Under the pieces are notes generated by a model. That model saw only the letters and a list, made by a program, of their open reading frames with translations. It was not told the origin of the DNA and searched no databases. Below are positions 10,238 through 18,283 of a DNA stretch of 64,000 nucleotides, in pieces. Position numbers and translations under genes: made by a program. The stretch covers positions 732,636 through 796,635 of the forward strand of contig NZ_RJJE01000017.1 in the NCBI RefSeq assembly GCF_003721565.1, written 5' to 3'. Within the stretch, counting starts at the first letter, position 1; each line of letters begins with the position of its first letter. Source of the stretch: Rufibacter immobilis. GTDB taxonomy: Bacteria; Bacteroidota; Bacteroidia; Cytophagales; Hymenobacteraceae.

Positions 10238-10722
10238 CAAAGATGAACTGGAGCAGTAAAGCATTAAAGGCTATTATGTTATGTGTAGCGCTGTGCATTT
10301 GTGGCTGCGCCTCCACTAAATCTTCCAGCACCGCTCCCCAAGAGATTGAACAGGTCATGCGGCAGCAAAGCCAGGCCTGGAACGAGGGGGATCTGGAGAA
10401 GTACATGGAACCCTACTGGCGCTCAGACTCTCTGCTGTTCATTGGCAAAAGCGGGCTTACCTATGGCTGGGAGAAGACCTTGCAGAATTACCGCAGAGGC
10501 TACCCCAACCCCGAGGCCATGGGCAAACTGACTTTTACCTTTCTGCATACCCAAAAGCTCAGCAAAGACTCTTACTTTGTAGTAGGCAAATGGCACCTGC
10601 TCCGGACCATTGGTGACCTGCAAGGGCATTTCTCTTTGGTCTTCAGGAAGATTAACGGTGACTGGAAAAATTGTAGCAGACCATTCCAGTTAAGGAGCAA
10701 CACTGTTTCACAACCTAATTGA
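10225..10722 (+). CDS. NTF2-like lipoprotein with frameshifted C-terminus
   Basis: A 165-residue protein with a signal ending ICGC (lipobox, Cys near residue 28) and an NTF2/DUF4440-like domain: QEIEQVMRQQSQAWNEGDLE, then LLFIGKSGLTYGWEKTLQNY and DSYFVVGKWHLLR. In this family the last strand is followed by an ending such as KIVADHSS. Here the frame reads KNCSRPFQLRSN, but removing one A from the run at 10,666-10,670 gives DWKIVADHSS and a stop. The last residues are therefore most likely replaced by a +1 frameshift or a homopolymer error. The gene overlaps mtgA by 13 bp. Confidence 0.75.
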   Translation: MVKLTKMNWSSKALKAIMLCVALCICGCASTKSSSTAPQEIEQVMRQQSQAWNEGDLEKYMEPYWRSDSLLFIGKSGLTYGWEKTLQNYRRGYPNPEAMGKLTFTFLHTQKLSKDSYFVVGKWHLLRTIGDLQGHFSLVFRKINGDWKNCSRPFQLRSNTVSQPN

Positions 10723-10733
10723 AGAATAAAGAT

Positions 10734-10787
10734 GCGGGGTGCGTTTAGGGGCTCTTTTTGGAAAAAGAGCCCCTAAACGCACCCCGC
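10734..10787. repeat. REP-like palindrome, long copy
   Basis: Arms extended to about 26 bp (GCGGGGTGCGTTTAGGGGCT and on) around TTGG. It lies between convergent genes and may also act as terminator. Confidence 0.85.
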
Positions 10788-10819
10788 TTTGTAAATAATA
10801 TTTCAGTTAGACCAAGAGC

Positions 10820-12016
10820 CTAAGCTCGCTTTTTGGTGTCTTTGCTGAGGGGCGCCGGCGCTTGCTGGGTGGCGGTACCAGGTGCGTCGCTCTTGTCAAT
10901 TTCTTTCTGTTCTTCCACTTTCTGCACCTCTTCATGGAAGATGAGGCCAGAGTCAGCGGCGTGTTTGGCAGCGGTGGCGGTGTCTTTCACCAGAAGCATC
11001 TCCACCGTTCCCTTCAGTTCCTCAGAAATAGTGGTCACCATCTGCGCGCGCTCCTCGATGTTCACGTCCCTGATGTACACGCAGATGATTCGGCCCGGAA
11101 ATTTCTTGATCACTTCCTGGTAAATGGGCGCATCCTGCTGTCCGCTGTCGCCAATGAGCACGAAGTTGAGGTGCGGGTAGGTGAGCAAAATGTTCTGGAT
11201 TTCCTTGAACTTGTGGCTCATGTGGTCGGCCCCGAAGAACTTGTTCTGCATGAGCCCGAAGTCGCGCAGGAGAAGCGGGCCGGCCGGAATGTCGTTCACG
11301 TCCAGGAAATCGTGCAACAGGTCATACATGTTCCAGGGGCTGCTGCTCACGTAGAAAAACGGGTTGTTGCGCTTGCCGTTACGGCCCAGTTGCAGAGACC
11401 GGTAGAAAGCAGAAACCCCGGCAAAGGGCAAACGGGTGCGGGCATTGTTCAGGAACGTGTGCTGTGACATTTTTAGCAGATCGGTGGCCGAGGTGAGCAC
11501 AATGGTGTCATCGATATCGGAGATGATGCCGTATTCGGCGTCGGGCGGAGGAACCAGCACGTGTGCTTCAGTCTTAATGCCGGGCTCAAAAGAAGAGATA
11601 TCGGCGTGTACTAACTCCACTTCCATCTCGTGCCAGATATCTTCCAACTGCAGAGGAGTTTTAGGTTCTAAGTTAATCACGAAATACCCTTCCCGGTCTG
11701 TGATTACGGCATGCTCCTGCCCCTGGAAATTAATGCGTACCTGCGCGTCCCGTACCTCATCGCTCTCAAAACGGCGGTACATGTTCACCAGGTTTTTGAG
11801 CAGGGTGTCATTGTCGGCCGCGGAGGTGATGCCTTTGTTGGCCAGTACGCGCCCTTTGAGGTAAAGCCGGTTTACGGTGCCGTAGCTCCGGAAGGGAACA
11901 ATCTGTAAGGGTTTATACAAGCCAAACCTATTCCGGAACCGTTGCATGAACAGGTCAAAAGAATCGTCTACTTTCTCAATGATCTGGCTGGCTTTATTTT
12001 TCCAATCGTTTGCCAT
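10820..12016 (-). CDS. App1-family phosphatase-like protein
   Basis: A 398-residue soluble protein. Residues 40-150 form a beta-rich N-terminal domain. The catalytic part carries DIDDTIVLTSAT (about 167-178), the HAD-like DxDxT nucleophile motif of App1 (DUF2183) phosphatidate phosphatases, then FYVSSSPWNMYDLL, LRDFGLM and VLIGDSGQQDAPIY. The likely reaction is dephosphorylation of phosphatidate or a related lipid. The C-terminal 50 residues are charged and low in complexity. It ends close to the palindrome shared with the NTF2-like gene. Confidence 0.88.
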   Translation of the reverse strand: MANDWKNKASQIIEKVDDSFDLFMQRFRNRFGLYKPLQIVPFRSYGTVNRLYLKGRVLANKGITSAADNDTLLKNLVNMYRRFESDEVRDAQVRINFQGQEHAVITDREGYFVINLEPKTPLQLEDIWHEMEVELVHADISSFEPGIKTEAHVLVPPPDAEYGIISDIDDTIVLTSATDLLKMSQHTFLNNARTRLPFAGVSAFYRSLQLGRNGKRNNPFFYVSSSPWNMYDLLHDFLDVNDIPAGPLLLRDFGLMQNKFFGADHMSHKFKEIQNILLTYPHLNFVLIGDSGQQDAPIYQEVIKKFPGRIICVYIRDVNIEERAQMVTTISEELKGTVEMLLVKDTATAAKHAADSGLIFHEEVQKVEEQKEIDKSDAPGTATQQAPAPLSKDTKKRA

Positions 12017-12080
12017 AGTTTATCTGCTTGGAGGCAAGGCATCTGCAACTGCTTTGCCCTGATGATCATTACTAAAATTG

Positions 12081-12938
12081 CTATAACCCTAAGTTGCGCT
12101 TGAATTCCTGATACTCAGAATTGTCTGCGCCGACGGTTTTACAACCCCGCTGCCGCGCATGCGCCTGAATGTCCTGGATACGGTTGCCGGGAGCGGGGTG
12201 CGTACTGATGAACTCCGGCGGGTTCCCGTTTTTCTCCAGGGTCTGCATTTTCTGAAAGAACCCAGCGGCGCCGTCGCAGGCATAGTAATTGGTGGCTCCC
12301 AGGTATAGGACAGAGTATTCATCGGCCTCACGCTCATAGTCTCGGCTGAATTTAAGTCCCGCCAACTGGCCCCCAATCTGGCTGGCTACCCGTTCCAGTT
12401 CACCGGCATTTTCTCCCAGCACCAGTCTGGTCACAAAGGAGATGCCGTACTGTTTCTGCATTTGTTTGATGGAGTGCCGTTGGTCTGCGTGGGCAATCTC
12501 ATGCCCTAAGACCCCGGCCAGCTGGTCTTCAGAGTCCAGGTACTGGATGAGGCCCGTAAACACGTAGATATGACCACCCGGAGTGGCAAACGCGTTAAGG
12601 TTGCCGGGGTCATTAATAATCTTCACATCCCAGGGAAATTCATCGCGGTAGCTCACCTCCCCAGATTCCAGAATTCTGGCTACAATTTTGTCTAAATGGG
12701 CGTAGGCGGCTCTTATTTTGGGGTTGGAGGAATTGCGGTCAAGCAGTTGCCCTTTGGCCCGGTAAGACGAATCTACCTGTTGCGCTACCTGTTGGCCCAG
12801 CTGCAAATCATCCTGTATGGAAAACAGCACGCGGTCGCCGTTCTTGTCTGTGCCGCAGCCGCCCAGCCAGAGCCCAGCCGCCAGCAGCAGGGAGGTACAG
12901 ACGCGGGGGCCAAGGAGAGAGGAGAAGGTGTTATTCAT
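12081..12938 (-). CDS. M48 family metalloprotease lipoprotein
   Basis: A 285-residue protein with a lipoprotein signal (LWLGGCGT, Cys near 28). M48 landmarks: NLNAFATPGGHIYVFTGLI (about 113-131), intact zinc motif GHEIAHADQRHS (HEIAH at 146-150), third ligand in YEREADEYSVLYL, and STHPAPGNRIQDIQ. A LoiP/YcaL-like periplasmic quality-control protease is likely. It contrasts with the homologue at 5744-6550 that lost the catalytic Glu. Confidence 0.9.
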   Translation of the reverse strand: MNNTFSSLLGPRVCTSLLLAAGLWLGGCGTDKNGDRVLFSIQDDLQLGQQVAQQVDSSYRAKGQLLDRNSSNPKIRAAYAHLDKIVARILESGEVSYRDEFPWDVKIINDPGNLNAFATPGGHIYVFTGLIQYLDSEDQLAGVLGHEIAHADQRHSIKQMQKQYGISFVTRLVLGENAGELERVASQIGGQLAGLKFSRDYEREADEYSVLYLGATNYYACDGAAGFFQKMQTLEKNGNPPEFISTHPAPGNRIQDIQAHARQRGCKTVGADNSEYQEFKRNLGL

Positions 12939-13047
12939 GGGTTAGTTGTTTATCAGATTTCCACTTCTACGGCATTTGCCCAAAAAGAACAATGGCAGAA
13001 GAAGGGCAAAGTTTACCAATACTACCGGAAAATAAGTTAAGCTTCCC

Positions 13048-13082
13048 GTTTAGCGGCCGTTTTTCCTAAAACAGCCCCAAAC
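13048..13082. repeat. REP-like palindrome, degenerate copy
   Basis: GTTTAGCGGCCGTTTTT, CCTA, then AAACAGCCCCAAAC. The arms are imperfect. Unusually, it lies in a divergent intergenic region, upstream of both flanking genes, so a terminator role is unlikely here. Confidence 0.6.
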
Positions 13083-13141
13083 CAGCCGCACAACTTTTAT
13101 GTGCGGGAAAAGGTAAAGGAGTAAAGATTTTGACGCCATCC

Positions 13142-14209
13142 ATGGACAACCAGTTAACTCCTCAGGCTTTATACGCAGACGCCGCCGCCTCTGCCCAACA
13201 GGCAGGCTTACGCTATTTCCCAGACACCAAACCCGGCATCTCCCGCCAGCAAAAGGGGAAAGAATTTATTTACCTCAGCGCCAAGGGAGAACCCGTCACC
13301 GATGAAAAAGTGCTGGACCGGATAAACCAGTTGGTGATTCCGCCCGCCTGGACCAACGTTTGGATCTGTCCTTCGGCCAACGGCCATATTCAGGCCACTG
13401 GCCGAGACGACAAAGGCCGCAAACAGTACGTGTATCACCCGCAGTGGCAGCAGGCGCGCAGCCTGAACAAGTTTGGCCGTATGCTGGCCTTTGGGAAGGC
13501 GTTGCCGGGCATTAGGAAGCAGGTGGAGAAAGACCTGCGCCTCAAGAAGCTGGAGAAACGCAAGATCCTGGCCATTGTGGTGGAGCTGCTGGATAATTCC
13601 TTCATCCGGATAGGGAACCGGGCCTACGCCAAATCTAACAAGTCTTACGGGCTCACCACCCTGCGCGACCGGCACGTGAAAGTGGAGGGCGACCACCTAC
13701 GGCTAGAGTTTGTGGGCAAGAAAGGCGTGAAGCACGAAATCAGCATCAAAGACCGCCGTCTGGCTCGCCTGGTGAAGCAGTGCCAGGACATTCCGGGGTA
13801 TGACCTGTTCCAGTACTATGACGAAGACGGCAACCGCCAACCCATAGAGTCCGGCGACGTGAATGAGTACCTTCGCAGCCTGAGCGCCGAGGAGTTCACT
13901 GCCAAAGATTTCAGGACCTGGGGCGGCACGGTGCTCATGGTACAATGCCTGGAACAGCTGCTGGATGAAAACCCTGCCATTGAGAAAGAGAAATCGGTGA
14001 AAGAGGCCGCCAAAATGGTGGCGCAGGAACTGGGGAACACGCCCAGCGTTTGCAGCAAATATTACATCCATCCAGAGGTGGTGAACCTGTTCAAGCAGGA
14101 CAAACTCATTGATTACCTCCGGAAGCACGATGCCAAACCCCGCAAAGAGAATCCTTTTCTCTCTAAGACAGAAGAGTTTGTGATTAAGATGCTGAAGGCG
14201 GTAAAGTAG
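13142..14209 (+). CDS. DNA topoisomerase IB
   Basis: A 355-residue type IB topoisomerase of the small bacterial/poxvirus kind. N-terminal domain with IPPAWTNVWICPSANGHIQA; catalytic domain with FIRIGNRAYAKSNKSYGLTTLRDRHV (Arg), FVGKKGVKHEISI (Lys), FRTWGGTVLM (Arg) and SKYYIHPEVV holding the nucleophile Tyr. It relaxes supercoils through a 3'-phosphotyrosine. The ATG at 13,142 is used here. An in-frame TTG at 13,130 lies 8 nt behind a GGAG and could be the true start. Confidence 0.92.
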   Translation: MDNQLTPQALYADAAASAQQAGLRYFPDTKPGISRQQKGKEFIYLSAKGEPVTDEKVLDRINQLVIPPAWTNVWICPSANGHIQATGRDDKGRKQYVYHPQWQQARSLNKFGRMLAFGKALPGIRKQVEKDLRLKKLEKRKILAIVVELLDNSFIRIGNRAYAKSNKSYGLTTLRDRHVKVEGDHLRLEFVGKKGVKHEISIKDRRLARLVKQCQDIPGYDLFQYYDEDGNRQPIESGDVNEYLRSLSAEEFTAKDFRTWGGTVLMVQCLEQLLDENPAIEKEKSVKEAAKMVAQELGNTPSVCSKYYIHPEVVNLFKQDKLIDYLRKHDAKPRKENPFLSKTEEFVIKMLKAVK

Positions 14210-14256
14210 GATTAGGTTAAACTTTTCTTTATTTTAAGTGCTTAATCCCCCTGCAC

Positions 14257-14820
14257 ATGATCCAGATTGAGACCAACCGGCTCTTGATAAGGCCTCTCAC
14301 CGAAACACAGCTCCACCTGTACGTGGCCAACAACGGCAGCCTGGAGAAGCAATTGGGAGTTGGGTATTCGCCCAAGGAAATAGCCGAGGATTTAGCCGAT
14401 GCCCTGGAAAACTATTTTCTGCGGCTGGTGCCCCAGCACCGGGAGCAGTACTATTTCTACACGCTCTGGTCTATCATCCTGAAACAGGGCCAGGTGCTGG
14501 TGGGCGATCTCTGCTTCAAAGGCGAACCCGACGAGGAGGGAGAGGTAGAGATTGGCTATGGTACTTACCCGGAATTTCAGCAGCAAGGCATCATGACCGA
14601 GGCGGTGGCCGGGCTCCTCCGGTGGTGTTCCACCCGCCCAGACATCCAGACCTTGATAGCGGAAACCGAGGCGGGGAACGAGGCCTCAGAGAAAGTGCTG
14701 GAGCGCAACCACTTCCACCGTGATGCCCAAACCCGCGACAATACCTGGTGGAAGTGTTATATAAAAGATTTCAAAGCAGCTGACCAAGCCAAAACGGAGC
14801 AGCCTCTACGGGTAGGGTAG
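14257..14820 (+). CDS. GNAT family N-acetyltransferase
   Basis: A 187-residue protein of the RimJ/RimL type: start IETNRLLIRPLTETQLHLY, core VEIGYGTYPEFQQQGIMTEAV (acetyl-CoA-binding Q-x-x-G), and AGNEASEKVLERNHFHRD near the end. The acceptor substrate is unknown. It lies 47 bp after the topoisomerase IB gene on the same strand. Confidence 0.85.
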   Translation: MIQIETNRLLIRPLTETQLHLYVANNGSLEKQLGVGYSPKEIAEDLADALENYFLRLVPQHREQYYFYTLWSIILKQGQVLVGDLCFKGEPDEEGEVEIGYGTYPEFQQQGIMTEAVAGLLRWCSTRPDIQTLIAETEAGNEASEKVLERNHFHRDAQTRDNTWWKCYIKDFKAADQAKTEQPLRVG

Positions 14821-14842
14821 ACCTATAGGGGCTACATAAATC

Positions 14843-14894
14843 GGGCTTGCGTTTAGGGGCTGTTTTTGGAAAAACAGCCCCTAAACGCAAGCCC
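14843..14894. repeat. REP-like palindrome, long copy
   Basis: A stem of about 25 bp containing GCGTTTAGGGGCTGTTTTT and its complement, between convergent genes. Confidence 0.85.
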
Positions 14895-14920
14895 AATGGC
14901 TTTGTCTTCTCCGGCGCCTC

Positions 14921-16513
14921 TTATAATCCTTCGCGGTCAAAGGCGTGCACTTTCACATCTCGTGATTTCTTTACCTTGGTTTCTTTCCCTTTCTCCACCT
15001 CAATGCCTTGGCGGGTGTCATACACGCGCGTTTTCTTGGCCCAGCCACTCACAAGGGAATTGTCTTTCACTTCGTCTTCGCCCATGCCGCCGTAGATGTT
15101 GACCCTTATCCCTTTCTTGCCTTCGCCCAGCAGAATGAAATTGTCTTCCTCGGCCAAACCGTAGAGTGAAATGCTTTTGGTGTCTTTCTTTCTGAACACC
15201 CGGTCATACACCAATAGGTTGCTTTCCTTGTCTTTGCCGGCCATTTGGGAGACGAGCACGCGGGTGTCGCCGTTGGGCAGGCGCTGCACAATAAATTTCT
15301 CTTTCTGGTCTGTACCCGCTACCAGTTCATGTTTGGCCAAATGGCGGTACAGCTGCGTGGCTACCTGGGGCAGCTGCGCGCGCCTGCTTTTCAGTTTCTC
15401 CAGAATCTCCTGGCCCGTTAAATCATAGACCGCCGTGGGGAGCGTGGCTACCGCCGAGTTTAGGACGCTGTCGGTGAGTTGGTTCTGGAGTTGTACCGCC
15501 AATTGCTGCCATTGCTCCAGGGTTACTTCGTTCAGGCAACGTTCATCTATGAACTGTGCATTCTGTAGGTACCCTTCGGGCGAGGTGATCTTGTGTTTAA
15601 ATGTCTTCATTTTCTTGAGCGGAGCCCAGCTTCGGCTGAAAAGCCAGGGAATAGCCCCGTCATCAAACTTAAAGAAGGCTTGGTCACGGTCTTTGGGGAC
15701 GGGAGTATAGGTGGTCACCTGGCTGGTGTCATAGACGGCCCACTGCCATTGCCCTTCGTGACGGTCCCAGTCGCCAATGAGCACGTCAAACAACCGGGCT
15801 TTGGCAAAAGAGAGCTGGTCTGGTAAGTGAGAATGTTCTGAGAACCGTTTCTCCAGGAAATCTTCGGTGTCCACCAGATTTTTAGCTTTGCCCAGATAGC
15901 TTGTAATGGCTTCTTTGCCTTCATATTTCTCTTCCAGCATGAAGACTTTATCCCGGAACTCCACCGAGTTTTTTCCCAGGCCTGTCTCGTTTTTAGGGAC
16001 GTAGACGTAGCGCGGGTGGCTATGCGGAATTCTGGCCCCGCCTGCCAAATGGGAAACCACCGTGGCCCCGTACGGGTGCGCCGCTGAGGTCTGGTCCCTG
16101 AGCAAGTTGGAAAGAAACGTTTTGCGGAGGCCTTTGGGCAGTATTTCCTGCGGATCTTTGTCTACGGAGCGGAGCGAGTATTGCCTTCCGTCCTCGTTCT
16201 GGAGAGTAAGGCTAGTGGTCTGGAAACCGCCGCCCATTTTCTCCGGTGTTAACCCTCCGTGCATCTTACTTACATCCAGCACAGGCAGCTTCACGGGCTG
16301 GGCCCAAACCTGCCGGTAATGTTTCCCCCAGAAAACCGTGTGCAAAAAGTTTTTGCGGTAATGGGTGCCTGCTACCACGGTGGCAGAATCCCATTTGGCA
16401 TTAGGTTTTTGGGCCTCGGGGCGCACCAGCGCCGATGTTTGGAAATAATCTTTCTTGGCGCAGCCGAAGTGGAGTAGAACCACGCCTCCCATATAGATCA
16501 GTAGTTTACGCAT
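14921..16513 (-). CDS. Secreted lipoprotein, kinase-like domain (paralogue 1)
   Basis: 530 residues from MRKLLIYMGG; the signal ends LLHFGCAKK, a lipobox. The conserved core starts near residue 50 with FLHTVFWGKHYRQVW and GGGFQTTSLTL, then RSVDKDP (about 116), HPYGA (about 147), GDWDRHEGQWQWAVY (about 247) and PKDRDQAFFKFDDG (about 274). The arrangement of a basic residue, a GDWDRH loop and a DRD motif recalls atypical kinases (CotH/HipA style). As I recall, the same core also sits in large Bacteroidota proteins fused to metallophosphoesterase and BamA-like domains. No function is established. It is divergent from its paralogue at 16,649. Confidence 0.7.
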   Translation of the reverse strand: MRKLLIYMGGVVLLHFGCAKKDYFQTSALVRPEAQKPNAKWDSATVVAGTHYRKNFLHTVFWGKHYRQVWAQPVKLPVLDVSKMHGGLTPEKMGGGFQTTSLTLQNEDGRQYSLRSVDKDPQEILPKGLRKTFLSNLLRDQTSAAHPYGATVVSHLAGGARIPHSHPRYVYVPKNETGLGKNSVEFRDKVFMLEEKYEGKEAITSYLGKAKNLVDTEDFLEKRFSEHSHLPDQLSFAKARLFDVLIGDWDRHEGQWQWAVYDTSQVTTYTPVPKDRDQAFFKFDDGAIPWLFSRSWAPLKKMKTFKHKITSPEGYLQNAQFIDERCLNEVTLEQWQQLAVQLQNQLTDSVLNSAVATLPTAVYDLTGQEILEKLKSRRAQLPQVATQLYRHLAKHELVAGTDQKEKFIVQRLPNGDTRVLVSQMAGKDKESNLLVYDRVFRKKDTKSISLYGLAEEDNFILLGEGKKGIRVNIYGGMGEDEVKDNSLVSGWAKKTRVYDTRQGIEVEKGKETKVKKSRDVKVHAFDREGL

Positions 16514-16648
16514 GTGTCTCATTAGATCATCTGCCATACCGCAACTAAGGCAGAAAGGTTATAGCGGCAACTTATTGTTGGTTGCTGGGGAAGCAATCTT
16601 CCTGCCAACAGAACTTAGCGGTGGGTATATAAGTATAAATACGCGCTT

Positions 16649-18238
16649 ATGTTATTTGCCAAATCATCTTCCAAGAGGTCATGCCAAGCCAGAGTCCTCC
16701 TTCTGTTTATCCTGCATCTGCCGTTCTTTTACCCAGAGACTGTCTTTGCTCAGGCAAAAGAAGCTTCTACTAAGGTGGCGGCTGGTTCGCATTACCAGAA
16801 AAGCGCCTTTCACCGGTTCTGGTGGGGAAAGCATTACCGCAGAATTTGGGCTGAACCCGTGGAGGTGCCGTATTTCAGGCTACAGGACTTCAAGGGTGGA
16901 GCAAAGCCTTTGGTGCAGGGCGGTAGTTTTCAGACCAAGAACCTCCGCATCATGACCCCAGACAGCCAGGAGTATGTGTTAAGATCCATTGACAAAGACC
17001 CGTCCAAAGCTTTGCCACCGTTTTTGCAGCGCACCTTTGTTGCCAACCTCATGCGGGACCAGACCAGCGTCATCCATCCTTACGGCGCTTTTATTGTAGC
17101 CGCGCTGGCCAAGGCCGCCGATGTGTACCATACCAATCCCATGCTGGTCTATATTGCCGATGACCCGGCGCTGGGGGAGTTCCGGCACGAATTTGCCCAC
17201 ATGCTGGCGCTGCTGGAAGAAAGGCCCGATGGCAACTGGAAGAATCTGGAGAGTTTCGGGAACCCAGAGGAAGTGATCAGCTCCAAAAAAGCCTTTGAGC
17301 GCATGGTCAGTAACCCGCTGCATCAGGGAGAGGCCCGCCGGTATCTGCGCTCCCGCCTCTTTGACATGTGGCTGGGCGACTGGAGCCGCAGGGAAGATCA
17401 ATGGCGCTGGGCGGTGCATTGGCAGGAGGGCATCACCCACTATTCTCCCATTCCGCGCGACCGCGACCACGCCTTCTTTAAGTTCAATGATGGCGTGCTC
17501 ACTAAAATGGTAAGTATGTTCAAGCCCAACTACCAGAGCTTTGACAAAACCATAGAAAGCACAAATGTGAAAGGCCTCATGAAGAGCTCCAGAGAGATGG
17601 ACGCTTATCTGCTGACCTATGTCACGAAGGAAGAGTTTGAGCAGGAGGCCCTGGCACTGCAGCAAAAACTGACCGATGCCGTCATTGACCAAGCCCTGCA
17701 ACAGTGGCCTCCCCAGATACAGGAACTGTCTTTGAAGAAATTTTCCACTTCGCTCAAAAGCCGCCGCAAAGACCTGTTGAGGGCTGCCCGCGTGTTTTAC
17801 AAAGAGATTAACCGAGAAGTGCACTTACCCGGCACCGATGGTGAAGACCTGTTTGAGTTGAGCTTTGAGAAAGATGGAACCCTGCTGGTGCAGCATTGGG
17901 ATAAAACGCCCGGCAAAGACAAAAGACTGCTCCACCATAGAACCTTCCGCCCGTCTGAGACGAAAAAGCTGTCTATTTACGGTTTGGGAGAAGAAGATAC
18001 GTTTCTTCTGAAAGGCGAGGGGACCAACAAAATGCAGATCAAACTTTACGGCGGGGAAGAGACCGATGAACTCCAGCTTGCTCCTGGACTGCGCCTGAAA
18101 GGGAAAAAGATACAGGTGCTGGATGAGGAAGATGGAAATGAGTACCCCCGCCACCGCAGGCTTAAAAAGAAAACATATACCCCGGCGGCCAATGAATTTG
18201 ATGGCAAGGGCTGGCTCCTGCGCTACCGCCTGCACTAG
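16649..18238 (+). CDS. Secreted protein, kinase-like domain (paralogue 2)
   Basis: 529 residues with signal peptide (cut near VFAQA). It is colinear with the divergent neighbour: FHRFWWGKHYRRIWAEPVEV, GGSFQTKNLRI, LRSIDKDPSK, IHPYGAF, LEERPDGNW, GDWSRREDQWRWAVH (about 243), PRDRDHAFFKFNDG (about 270), IYGLGEEDTFLL. The putative catalytic loop differs: DRH in copy 1 is SRR here, so this copy may be inactive if those residues are catalytic. The two genes share the 135-bp region between 16,514 and 16,648 and are probably co-regulated. Confidence 0.7.
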   Translation: MLFAKSSSKRSCQARVLLLFILHLPFFYPETVFAQAKEASTKVAAGSHYQKSAFHRFWWGKHYRRIWAEPVEVPYFRLQDFKGGAKPLVQGGSFQTKNLRIMTPDSQEYVLRSIDKDPSKALPPFLQRTFVANLMRDQTSVIHPYGAFIVAALAKAADVYHTNPMLVYIADDPALGEFRHEFAHMLALLEERPDGNWKNLESFGNPEEVISSKKAFERMVSNPLHQGEARRYLRSRLFDMWLGDWSRREDQWRWAVHWQEGITHYSPIPRDRDHAFFKFNDGVLTKMVSMFKPNYQSFDKTIESTNVKGLMKSSREMDAYLLTYVTKEEFEQEALALQQKLTDAVIDQALQQWPPQIQELSLKKFSTSLKSRRKDLLRAARVFYKEINREVHLPGTDGEDLFELSFEKDGTLLVQHWDKTPGKDKRLLHHRTFRPSETKKLSIYGLGEEDTFLLKGEGTNKMQIKLYGGEETDELQLAPGLRLKGKKIQVLDEEDGNEYPRHRRLKKKTYTPAANEFDGKGWLLRYRLH

Positions 18239-18240
18239 TG

Positions 18241-18278
18241 CGTTTAGGGGCTCTTTTTCTAAAAACAGCCCCTAAACG
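18241..18278. repeat. REP-like palindrome
   Basis: CGTTTAGGGGCTCTTTTT, CT, then AAAAACAGCCCCTAAACG. It lies 2 bp after a stop codon, between convergent genes. Confidence 0.85.
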
Positions 18279-18283
18279 GAAAA

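Noticed and set aside
10862-11467. A 201-codon frame opposite the App1 gene
   Set aside because: His/Val-rich shadow frame; App1 motifs on the other strand are clear.
12696-13040. A 114-codon frame across the M48 5' end and the intergenic region
   Set aside because: Low-complexity Gly/Gln content, overlapping the M48 signal peptide in antisense.
16979-17824. A 281-codon frame opposite the kinase-like paralogue 2
   Set aside because: Antisense shadow of a conserved gene with no family pattern of its own.
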